From assembly GCA_963803375.1 (NCBI GenBank), contig CAWDMB010000006.1, forward strand, positions 11,683-75,682: a stretch of DNA of 64,000 nt. Reading direction: 5' to 3'. The notes under the pieces are model-generated. The model saw nothing but the letters and a program-made list of their open reading frames with translations. It ran no database searches and was not told where the DNA came from. This stretch comes from JAOPZW01 sp963803375. Lineage in GTDB: Bacteria; Actinomycetota; Thermoleophilia; Solirubrobacterales; Solirubrobacteraceae. Shown piece by piece: positions 25,916 to 32,681 of this stretch; the stretch's first letter is position 1; the number at the start of each line of letters is the position of its first letter. The position numbers and the translations under genes are program-made.

Positions 25916-26271
25916 GGATCCTCGTCGACGAGATGTACCCGCCCGTCCTGGCGGAATCGCTTCGGTCGGCCGGGATCGAAGCAACGACGGTTACCGATCT
26001 CCGGCTGGCGGGCGCCTCAGACGCAGAGGTGTTCGGCGCCGCGGTCGCCGGTGGCGTCACCGTGCTCACCGAGAACGTCGGCGACTTCACGCGAATCGCT
26101 GCCGAACACAGCACCGCGGGCGGCCACCACCGCGGCGTACTGATCGCGCTGTCGAGCCGCTTTTCGCGGCGGCCAGCCGGCATCCAGCCGCTCATCGCGG
26201 CGATCCAGGCCATCGCAAACGATCAGATCCACGACCGAGTCGTCTACCTCGAGCGGCCGCGCGACGAATAG
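25912..26271 (+). CDS. DUF5615/PIN-like toxin (copy 1)
   Basis: 119 residues from GTG 25912. MRILVDEMYPPVLAESLRSA gives the first acidic PIN residues; TVLTENVGDF has the later acidic cluster (usually LTxDxDF, here N in place of the first D). Length and pairing with a DUF433-type antitoxin match VapC-like RNase toxins of the Mut7-C/DUF5615 group. Cleavage target unknown. Confidence 0.82.
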   Translation: MRILVDEMYPPVLAESLRSAGIEATTVTDLRLAGASDAEVFGAAVAGGVTVLTENVGDFTRIAAEHSTAGGHHRGVLIALSSRFSRRPAGIQPLIAAIQAIANDQIHDRVVYLERPRDE

Positions 26272-26477
26272 CCAGAGCCGCCCTCCAGTCCACGCAGACC
26301 GGGCAAGTCGACGTCAGCCAACCGCTTCGCTATCGATCGGGTCACTGATGGGAGCGCAGGAGCCCAAGCCAGGAGTCGGGCGCTCGACCTCACACCCGGG
26401 CGCTCGACCGAGGTGAGCTCAGCCGACGAGTCCACGTGCGCACGTGACTACTGAGTAGCGGGGGGAACGCTACGCCG

Positions 26478-27071
26478 ATGACGGTGCCCGAGGTCGAGCA
26501 GGCGCTCGCGCTCTACGCGGCGGGCTGGTTCCCGATGGACGGGCCCGAGCACGCGCGCGGGCCGCTGCCCTTCTTCGCAGCCCACGAGCGAGCGGTCCTC
26601 GAGCTCGACGCGACCGCGCGCGCCGCGCTGCGCCGGCGCGTGCGGCGAAGCCTGCGCCGCGAGGCGGGCTGGCGCCTCGCGCGCGACGAAGCCTTCGGGA
26701 CGGTGCTCGCGGCGTGCGCGCGCCCGCGGCAGCCGGACGACGAGGTGTGGATCACGCCACGCCTGCAGGCGCTCTACCGGCGCCTGCACGAGGCGGGCTT
26801 CGCCCACTCGCTCGAGCTCTGGGACGGCGACGCGCTCGCTGCGGGCATCCTCGCCGTGCTCGTCGGCCGCGCGGCGATGCTCGAGTCGATGGCACACTGG
26901 CGCCCACACGCCGGCAACGTGCTCCTCGTGCGCACGCTCGACGAGCTCGCGGCCGGGGGCTTCGAGCTCTGCGACGTCCAGCTCCCGACTCCCCACACGC
27001 TGCGCCTCGGCGCGCGGCTGCTACCCCGCGCGGCCTACGAGGCGCGCCTGCGCGCCGCGCTCGCGCCATAG
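26478..27071 (+). CDS. aat: Leucyl/phenylalanyl-tRNA-protein transferase
   Basis: 197 residues from ATG 26478. Carries the family hallmarks ALYAAGWFPMDGP near the N-terminus, LARDEAFGTVLAACARP, WITPRLQALYRRLHEAGFAH, GHALAAG-like ALAAGILAVLVGRAAMLESM, and FELCDVQLPTPHTLRLGARL. The enzyme adds Leu or Phe to N-terminal Lys/Arg of proteins, marking them for ClpAP/ClpS. It is slightly shorter than the E. coli protein. Head of a run of four same-strand genes. Confidence 0.9.
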   Translation: MTVPEVEQALALYAAGWFPMDGPEHARGPLPFFAAHERAVLELDATARAALRRRVRRSLRREAGWRLARDEAFGTVLAACARPRQPDDEVWITPRLQALYRRLHEAGFAHSLELWDGDALAAGILAVLVGRAAMLESMAHWRPHAGNVLLVRTLDELAAGGFELCDVQLPTPHTLRLGARLLPRAAYEARLRAALAP

Positions 27072-27081
27072 AGTGCAGGCC

Positions 27082-27984
27082 ATGGACGAACGCTTCGCCC
27101 ACGTGGACGAGATCGAGCTCTGCTACGAGACCTTCGGCGACCCGGCGGATCCGCCGCTGCTCCTCGTCATGGGCCTCGGCACCCAGATGATCGCCTGGCA
27201 CGAGGACTTCTGCGCGGGGCTCGCCGGCCGCGGCTTCCACGTGATCCGCTTCGACAACCGCGACATCGGCCGCTCGACCCACGTGCGGGCCCGGCCGCCG
27301 ACGCCGCGGCAGATCCTCACGCGCGACCGCCGCGCCGCCGCCTATACGCTCGACGACCTGGCCGACGACGCCGCGGGCCTGCTCACGCAGCTCGGGCGCG
27401 ACGCCGCCCACGTCGTCGGGGTCTCGATGGGCGGGATGATCGCCCAGGTGCTCGCGGCCCGGCGCCCCGAGCGCGTCCTGTCGCTGGCCTCGATCATGTC
27501 GACGACCGGCGCGCGCTGGCGCGGCCAGCCCGCCGTGCGCATCATGCCGTTCTTCCTGCGCAAGCCCCCGGCCACGCGCGAGGAGTCCGTCGAGCGGACG
27601 CTCGGGCTGTTCCGGGTCGTGGGCTCGCCCGCGTTCGATCGCGACGAGGAGCACCTGCGCGCGATGTCCGAGCTGGCCTTCGATCGCGGGCCCGGCGATG
27701 CCGCCGGCACCGGCCGCCAGCTCGCCGCGATCTTCGCCTCCGGGGACCGCACGGCGTCGCTCGCGCGGATCGCGGCACCGACCGTCGTCATCCACGGCAC
27801 GAAGGACCGCCTCGTCGCGCCCTCCGGCGGCCGGGCGACGGCCGCGGCGATCCCCGCCGCCCGCCTGGAGATGATCGAGGGCATGGGCCACGACCTCCCG
27901 CGCGACGTCTGGTCGCGCGTGATCGAGCTCGTCGTCGAGAACGCGCGCCGCGCGCGGCCCGGCGACGCGGCGGCCGCCGCCTGA
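27082..27984 (+). CDS. Alpha/beta hydrolase
   Basis: 300 residues from ATG 27082 (an in-frame GTG at 27073 is possible). Nucleophile elbow GVSMGG with the catalytic Ser, oxyanion region LLLVMGLGTQMIAW, RFDNRDIGRS strand-loop, acid in HGTKDRLV and catalytic His in EGMGHDLP. Resembles aclacinomycin-methylesterase/TAP-type hydrolases. Substrate unknown. Eleven bases after aat. Confidence 0.9.
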   Translation: MDERFAHVDEIELCYETFGDPADPPLLLVMGLGTQMIAWHEDFCAGLAGRGFHVIRFDNRDIGRSTHVRARPPTPRQILTRDRRAAAYTLDDLADDAAGLLTQLGRDAAHVVGVSMGGMIAQVLAARRPERVLSLASIMSTTGARWRGQPAVRIMPFFLRKPPATREESVERTLGLFRVVGSPAFDRDEEHLRAMSELAFDRGPGDAAGTGRQLAAIFASGDRTASLARIAAPTVVIHGTKDRLVAPSGGRATAAAIPAARLEMIEGMGHDLPRDVWSRVIELVVENARRARPGDAAAAA

Positions 27985-28061
27985 ACCGCGAGGGCCGGTG
28001 TTCCGCCCCTGCCCGACCACGACACCCCGGCCAAGCTCGAGCGCCTGCTCGCGGCCACGCC

Positions 28062-29024
28062 GTGAGCGCCGCGCCGTTCCCGGACGCGATCGCGCCGATG
28101 CTCGCGACGCTGACCGACCGCCGCGAGCTCGGCGAGGGCTGGCTGCTCGAGCGCAAGCTCGACGGCGAGCGCCTGCTCGCCTTCGTCCGCGGCGACGACG
28201 TCGCGCTGCGCACGCGCACGCGGCGCGACGTCACGGCCGCCTACCCCGAGGTCGTCGCCGCGCTCGCCGCCCAGCGCCTGCGCGCCGCCGTCCTCGACGG
28301 AGAGCTCTGCGCGGTCGCGTCCGACGGCGAGCCGCTCGGCTTCCAGGCGCTCCAGCGCCGCCTCGGCGTCGCCGACCCCCCGGCCGCGCTGCTCGACGAG
28401 GCGCCAGTGGCGCTGTGGCTCTTCGACCTCCTGCACCGCGACGGGCGCGACCTGCGGGCGCTCGGCACGGCCGCGCGCGAGGACGCGCTGGGCGACGCGG
28501 TGCACGCGCACGGTGCGCTCGTGCTCACCCGCCACGAGGACGGCGACAGCGCGTCGGCCTACGCGGCCGCCTGCCGCGCGGGCTGGGAGGGGATCATCGC
28601 CAAGCGCGCCGACGCGCCCTATGTCGCCGGGCGCTCGCGCGACTGGCTCAAGCTCAAGTGCCTCTACGCCCAGGAGTTCGTGGTCGGCGGCTTCACGGAG
28701 CCGCGCGGCGCGCGCACCGGCTTCGGCGCGCTGCTCGTCGGCTTCCACGAGGACGGCGAGCTGCGCTACGCGGGCAAGGTCGGCACCGGCTTCTCGACGC
28801 GCACGCTCGACGAGCTCGGCCCGCGGCTGCGCGCGCTGGAGCGCCGCACCGCGCCCTTCGCCGACGTGCGTCCCGTGCCGCCGGGCACGCACTGGGTGCG
28901 TCCCGAGCTCGTCGCGCAGGTCGCCTTCGCGGAGTGGACGCGCGACGGGCGCCTGCGCCAGCCGCGCTTTCAGGGCCTGCGCGACGACAAGGATCCGGCC
29001 GACGTCGTGCGCGAGCGCGCGTGA
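28062..29024 (+). CDS. ATP-dependent DNA ligase (LigC/LigD ligase-domain type)
   Basis: 320 residues from GTG 28062. Adenylation motif I ERKLDGERLL with the AMP-accepting Lys near residue 30, motif III-like LFDLLHRDGRDLRAL, motif IV GWEGIIAKRADAPY, motif V DWLKLKC, then an OB-fold (FVVGGFTEPRGARTGFGALL, YAGKVGTGFS). Joins nicked DNA, probably in repair or end joining together with the LigD-type polymerase encoded on the other strand at 30384-31253. The 77 bases before it end in a short coding-like tail (PLPDHDTPAKLERLLAATP) overlapping its start, perhaps the end of a lost gene. Confidence 0.92.
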   Translation: MSAAPFPDAIAPMLATLTDRRELGEGWLLERKLDGERLLAFVRGDDVALRTRTRRDVTAAYPEVVAALAAQRLRAAVLDGELCAVASDGEPLGFQALQRRLGVADPPAALLDEAPVALWLFDLLHRDGRDLRALGTAAREDALGDAVHAHGALVLTRHEDGDSASAYAAACRAGWEGIIAKRADAPYVAGRSRDWLKLKCLYAQEFVVGGFTEPRGARTGFGALLVGFHEDGELRYAGKVGTGFSTRTLDELGPRLRALERRTAPFADVRPVPPGTHWVRPELVAQVAFAEWTRDGRLRQPRFQGLRDDKDPADVVRERA

Positions 29025-29707
29025 GCGACCGCTGGGCGCAGGGCCGCGCGGTCCTGCGCGCCGCCGACCCGGTGCTCGCGGCGCTCGTTAACGCCGATCC
29101 CGGCCTGGACCCCGACGTCCTCTTCGACCGCCTCCCGGCCGGCGACGCCTGGGAGGCGCTCGTCTTCGGCGTCGTCGGCCAGCAGCTCTCGGTCGTCGCG
29201 GCGGCCGCGATCCTCCTGCGCCTGCAGGAGCGCTTCGGCGACGGCGCCATGCCGGCGCCAGAGCGCCTGGCCGAGGCCGATCCCGACGAGCTGCGCGCGG
29301 TCGGCCTCAGCCGCGCCAAGGCCGCCTACCTCGGCGACCTCGGGGGCCGCGCGAGCGACGGGCGCCTGGACCTCGACGGCCTCGAGGCCCTCGACGACGA
29401 CGCCGCGCGCGCGGCGCTCACCGCGGTCAAGGGCGTCGGGCGCTTCACCGCCGACGGCGTGCTCATGCTCGCGCTGCGCCGCACGGACGTCCTGCCCGCC
29501 GCCGACCTCGCCCTGCGGCGCGCCGTCAAGCGCGCCTTCGGGCTGGACGAGCTGCCGGCGATTGCCGACGTCGACGCGCGCGGCGCCGCGTGGCGCCCGT
29601 GGCGCACGCTCGCGGCGGCGTACCTCTACGCCGCGCCGTCCAAGGGCGTTGTGCCACGGCCAGGCGATGAGCCGAGTGCTGGAAAAGGCGTCCATATGAC
29701 GCCTTAG
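29021..29707 (+). CDS. DNA-3-methyladenine glycosylase (AlkA/HhH-GPD type)
   Basis: 228 residues from GTG 29021, overlapping the ligase gene. EALVFGVVGQQLSVVAAAAI, then helix-hairpin-helix LTAVKGVGRFTADGVLMLAL and the catalytic Asp in VLPAADLALRRAVKRAF. Excises alkylated purines. The ligase-glycosylase overlap makes a small repair operon. The last 20 or so residues (after YLYAAPSK) are encoded within a nested palindrome, so the original C-terminus may have been altered by its arrival. Confidence 0.9.
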   Translation: MSDRWAQGRAVLRAADPVLAALVNADPGLDPDVLFDRLPAGDAWEALVFGVVGQQLSVVAAAAILLRLQERFGDGAMPAPERLAEADPDELRAVGLSRAKAAYLGDLGGRASDGRLDLDGLEALDDDAARAALTAVKGVGRFTADGVLMLALRRTDVLPAADLALRRAVKRAFGLDELPAIADVDARGAAWRPWRTLAAAYLYAAPSKGVVPRPGDEPSAGKGVHMTP

Positions 29708-29718
29708 TCAGCACTCGG
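29672..29718. repeat. Nested palindrome with CCATATG loop (copy B)
   Basis: Outer arms CCGAGTGCTG (29672-29681) and CAGCACTCGG (29709-29718) are perfect; inner arms AAGGCGT and ACGCCTT are perfect and enclose the 7-base loop CCATATG, with 3-base internal loops between. It overlaps the 3' end of the glycosylase gene. Same plan as the structure at 3753-3797. Confidence 0.85.
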
Positions 29719-29751
29719 GCGGAGTTCGCCCCTGGTAGGGCGCCGCGTGGT

Positions 29752-29805
29752 TTGCTGGGCGACCCCGACGGTCACCTCGTCGAGGTCGGCCAGTCGACGC
29801 GCTGA
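29752..29805 (+). pseudogene. C-terminal scrap of a VOC/glyoxalase gene
   Basis: The frame LLGDPDGHLVEVGQSTR followed by TGA is the usual last strand of a VOC domain (DPDGHLVEV). Nothing upstream continues it. The scrap lies between the nested palindrome and the convergent yqgE gene. Confidence 0.6.
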
Positions 29806-29808
29806 TCG

Positions 29809-30360
29809 TCAGTTCACCGACGGATCGAGCGGCATCATGGCCAGCAGCGCGTACTGGCGGCCCTTGCGGCGCAGGACCGTCGCCCACAGGTCGCCGGGCT
29901 CCTCGGTGAAGAGATCCTCGCGCCGCGCCGGCTCGACGATCCAGGACTCCTCCTCCATCTCGGCCTCGAGCTGCCCCGGCCCCCAGCCCGCGTGGCCCGC
30001 GAAGACGCGCGCGCGCCGCAGGGCGGCGCCGACGGCGTCGCGGTCTGAGACCTCGGCGGGCACGAAGCCGAGGTCGTCCTCGACGAGGAGCGCCGCCCGC
30101 TCGGGCTCGTCCCACTCGGCGAGGACGACGACCGCCTGGGCGCCGACCGGCCCGCCGACATGGACTACGTGGTCGGCGTCGGCGAGCCACGCGAGCTCCG
30201 GGACCGCCTCGCCGACGGTCGTCTCGGCCGCCCGGTTGAGGATCAGGCCCATCGCACCCTCCTCCCCGTGCTCGGTCATGTAGACGACGGTGCGGGCGAA
30301 GTTCGGGTCGGCGATGCGTGGCGAGGCGATCAGCAGCCGGCCCTTCAGCGACTCGGCCAT
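29809..30360 (-). CDS. YqgE/AlgH family protein
   Basis: 183 residues from ATG 30360. Starts LKGRLLIASPRIADPNFART and has GAMGLILNRAAE, VHVGGPVGAQAVVVLAEW, and AGHAGWGPGQLEAEMEEESW, all diagnostic of the family. The biochemical role is unknown. Convergent with the glycosylase gene and 23 bases downstream of the LigD-type polymerase gene, so probably cotranscribed with it. Confidence 0.93.
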   Translation of the reverse strand: MAESLKGRLLIASPRIADPNFARTVVYMTEHGEEGAMGLILNRAAETTVGEAVPELAWLADADHVVHVGGPVGAQAVVVLAEWDEPERAALLVEDDLGFVPAEVSDRDAVGAALRRARVFAGHAGWGPGQLEAEMEEESWIVEPARREDLFTEEPGDLWATVLRRKGRQYALLAMMPLDPSVN

Positions 30361-30383
30361 CCCCGCATTGTGCCCGACGCCGC

Positions 30384-31253
30384 TCAGGCCGCCGGCAGCC
30401 GGCCCGCGCTGCGCGCGATCCGCTCCCACGGGTCGGCCGGGCGCTCGAGCACGTCGCGCAGCGTGAAGCGGTCGGCGCGCAGGGCCGGGTCCTCGAGCTC
30501 ATCCCAGCGCAGCGGCGTGGCGACCGGCGCGCCCGGGCGCGGGCGGACGGCGTAGGGCGGCACCGCGGTCGCCGCGCGCGCGTTGCGGTTGACGTCGACG
30601 AAGAGCCGGCCCTCGCGCTTGCGCACGTAGAACTCCGTCGTCAGCTCGGCGGGCCGGCGCGCGACGAGCTCGTCGGCGACGGCGCGTGCCGCCGCGTGCA
30701 CCGCCGGGAAGCCGTAGCGGCGCCGGATCGGGACGACGACGTGGACCCCGCGCGAGCCGGTCGTCATGGCCCAGGGCTCGGTGCCGAGCTCGCGCAGCAG
30801 CGCGCCGAGCGCGAGCGCCGTGCGCCGGACGAGCCCGAAGGCGTCGTGGCCGTCGCCGGCGGGATCGAGGTCCCAGATCATCCGGTCGGGGCGATCGAGG
30901 CGGTCCGCCCGCGACGTCCACACGTGCGGCGTGACGCAATTCTGGTTGGCCAGCCAGACGAGCGCGGCGGCGTCGTCGGCAAGGACATGGACGAGGCGCC
31001 CGCCGCGCTTGGCCACCTCGACGCGGTGCAGCCAGTCGGGCGCGCCGCGCGGGAGGTTCTTCTGGAAGAAGCCGTCGCGCCCGATCCCGGCATTGAAGCG
31101 CTGCATCGAGACGGGGCGCCCGCGGACGTGCGGGACCATCCAGGTGGCGGCGTCGCGGTAGTACGCCGCGAGGTCGCCCTTCGTGATCCCGTCGGCCGGG
31201 AAGAGCACCTTGTCCGGGTGCGTGATCGTGACGTCGCGGCGCCCGGCGCGCAT
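30384..31253 (-). CDS. ligD: LigD-type DNA polymerase/primase domain protein
   Basis: 289 residues from ATG 31253, a stand-alone LigD polymerase (archaeo-eukaryotic primase fold): ITHPDKVLFPADGITKGDLA, MQRFNAGIGRDGFFQKNLPR, the metal-binding MIWDLDPAGDGH, TTGSRGVHVVVPI, and ARPRPGAPVATPLRWDEL-like end (PRPGAPVATPLRWDEL). In NHEJ this polymerase fills ends before ligation. The ligase module is a separate gene at 28062-29024; no phosphoesterase module and no ku are in the window. Confidence 0.93.
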   Translation of the reverse strand: MRAGRRDVTITHPDKVLFPADGITKGDLAAYYRDAATWMVPHVRGRPVSMQRFNAGIGRDGFFQKNLPRGAPDWLHRVEVAKRGGRLVHVLADDAAALVWLANQNCVTPHVWTSRADRLDRPDRMIWDLDPAGDGHDAFGLVRRTALALGALLRELGTEPWAMTTGSRGVHVVVPIRRRYGFPAVHAAARAVADELVARRPAELTTEFYVRKREGRLFVDVNRNARAATAVPPYAVRPRPGAPVATPLRWDELEDPALRADRFTLRDVLERPADPWERIARSAGRLPAA

Positions 31254-31321
31254 GAGCGGGGACGCTAAATCATCGCCGCGTAGTCCGTGTGCGCGATCGT
31301 GGCGGCGATCACGTCGGCGCT

Positions 31322-31438
31322 CCGCTCGCATCCCGTAGGCGCGGAGAGCGGGTCGATCCCCGCTCGCATCCCGTTGGGCTGCGGAGAGGGGCTCCAGCCC
31401 CGCTCGGATCGCGTTGGCCTGCGGAGAGTGGATCGAGG
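31322..31438. repeat. Three imperfect ~38-40 bp tandem units
   Basis: Units start with CCGCTCG at 31322, 31360 and 31400 and each holds GCGGAGAG about 18 bases later. They fill the gap between the polymerase gene start and the end of the kdpD N-terminal gene. Purpose unknown; a termination or spacing role is possible. Confidence 0.7.
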
Positions 31439-32557
31439 CTAATGGCCGCTGCGCCCGTCGCGGGCGCCGGCGCGGTCGGCCACGATCCGCACGTCGACCT
31501 CGGGCAGCAGCCGCACGAGGCGCATCGGCAGCGCCTCGCGCAGGCGGCCGAGCCCGCGTCGCCCGGAGGGCGCGCCGAGCAGCACGTACGTCGTCCCGCG
31601 CTCGCGCGCCACGCGCGCGGCCGCGTCGGCGACGTCGTCGTGCTCGTCGACGATCAGCCGCGCATCCAGGACGGCGGCGAGCCGGCGGAGGTCCTCGAGG
31701 GCGGCGCGCTCCTGCGCCGTCGGTTCGGCGCCCGGATCGCGGACCACGAGGATGTCGAGCTCGGCCGCGAGGCGCTGGGCCGCGCGCCACGCGCGGCGCA
31801 CGACGCGCTCGGAGCCCGGGCCGAGCTCGGCCAGCGCGAGCAGGCGCTCGGCGATCGGCTGCAGCTCCCTCGATCCGAAGAGCCGCTCCTCGCGCGCGTC
31901 GAGCGGGTCGCGCACGAGGCGCTTGGCCTCGACGTCCTCGGCGACCTGGCGCAGCGCGACCTCGCGCAACGCCTGCAGGTTCTCGATCCGGAAGAAGCCG
32001 CCGAGCGCAGCCGGGACGCGGGCGGCCGGATAGATCTTGCCCTCGCGCAGCCGCGCGAGCAGCGCCTCGGGCGTGAGGTCGAGCAGGACGACCTCGTCGG
32101 CCGCCGTCAGCACCGCGTCGGGCACGGTCTCGCGGACGCGGACGCCGGTCAGCTCGGCGACCTGGTCGTTGAGGCTCTCGAGGTGCTGGACGTTCATGGT
32201 CGAGAACACGTCGATGCCGGCAGCCAGCAGATCGGCGACGTCCTCGAAGCGCTTGGGGTGCTCGGTGCCCGGGGCGTTGGTGTGCGCGAGCTCGTCGACG
32301 AGCGCGAGCTCGGGCGCGCGGCGCAGCACGGCGGGGAGGTCCATCTCCTGCAGGACGACGCCGCGGCGCTCGATCCGCCGTCGCGGCACGACCTCCAGGC
32401 CGGCCGCCTCCGCGGCCGTCTCGTCGCGCCCGTGGGTCTCCAGCAGGCCGATCGCGACGTCGCGGCCCGCCTCCGCCTCCGCGCGGCCGTCCTGGAGCAT
32501 GCGGAACGTCTTGCCGACGCCCGCCGCCATCCCGAGGAAGACCTTGTGATGACCCAT
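31439..32557 (-). CDS. kdpD: KdpD N-terminal sensor protein (KdpD and USP domains only)
   Basis: 372 residues from ATG 32557. KdpD domain with Walker A GMAAGVGKTFRML at the N-terminus and DELAHTNAPGTEHPKRFEDV, followed by a universal-stress-protein-like domain (ELDILVVRDPGAEPTAQERA, LLGAPSGRRGLGRLREALPM). It ends before the membrane and kinase parts. Those parts are a separate protein encoded at 41471-42886. The N-terminal part of KdpD senses or responds to K+, ATP and c-di-AMP-type signals; here it would have to act in trans. The canonical single protein is about 900 residues. Confidence 0.92.
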   Translation of the reverse strand: MGHHKVFLGMAAGVGKTFRMLQDGRAEAEAGRDVAIGLLETHGRDETAAEAAGLEVVPRRRIERRGVVLQEMDLPAVLRRAPELALVDELAHTNAPGTEHPKRFEDVADLLAAGIDVFSTMNVQHLESLNDQVAELTGVRVRETVPDAVLTAADEVVLLDLTPEALLARLREGKIYPAARVPAALGGFFRIENLQALREVALRQVAEDVEAKRLVRDPLDAREERLFGSRELQPIAERLLALAELGPGSERVVRRAWRAAQRLAAELDILVVRDPGAEPTAQERAALEDLRRLAAVLDARLIVDEHDDVADAAARVARERGTTYVLLGAPSGRRGLGRLREALPMRLVRLLPEVDVRIVADRAGARDGRSGH

Positions 32558-32564
32558 CCTCGTC

Positions 32565-32578
32565 GGATCTTGACGCGA
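32565..32578. promoter_or_regulatory. 14-mer shared with the kdpF upstream region
   Basis: GGATCTTGACGCGA, eight bases 5' of the kdpD N-terminal gene start (on the opposite strand to that gene's reading direction). The identical 14-mer is at 35494-35507, 55 bases before the first small ORF of the kdp operon. Candidate KdpE-binding site; inference. Confidence 0.45.
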
Positions 32579-32681
32579 GCGCCCGCGTGCCGACGCGACC
32601 CGTGCCGCGGTCGCAGCCGCGGACCGGTCACGACCGCGACGCGGGCGCGCAGCAGAGGGATTTCTCAGTTCGGCGGCGCCG

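Larger units (their letters stand above)
25425..26298 (+). repeat. 874-bp duplicated segment carrying a toxin-antitoxin pair (copy 1)
   Basis: Nearly identical to 57044-57917 in the same orientation (constant offset 31619). Homology starts at GCTGGGCATCG, about 100 bases before the antitoxin start, and ends just past the toxin stop at CCAGTCCAC. The copies differ at roughly a dozen and a half positions. No inverted repeats or transposase accompany the edges. The sequence just before this copy (25182-25424) contains no gene I recognise. Confidence 0.92.

Noticed and set aside
29672..29718. Ordinary rho-independent terminator for the glycosylase gene
   Set aside because: The stem-loop overlaps the coding end, has no T-run, and shares its loop and plan with the structure at 3753-3797, so a repeat element fits better; termination is not excluded.
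31322..31438. CRISPR-like spaced repeats
   Set aside because: Only three imperfect units in direct tandem, with no unique spacers and no cas genes.
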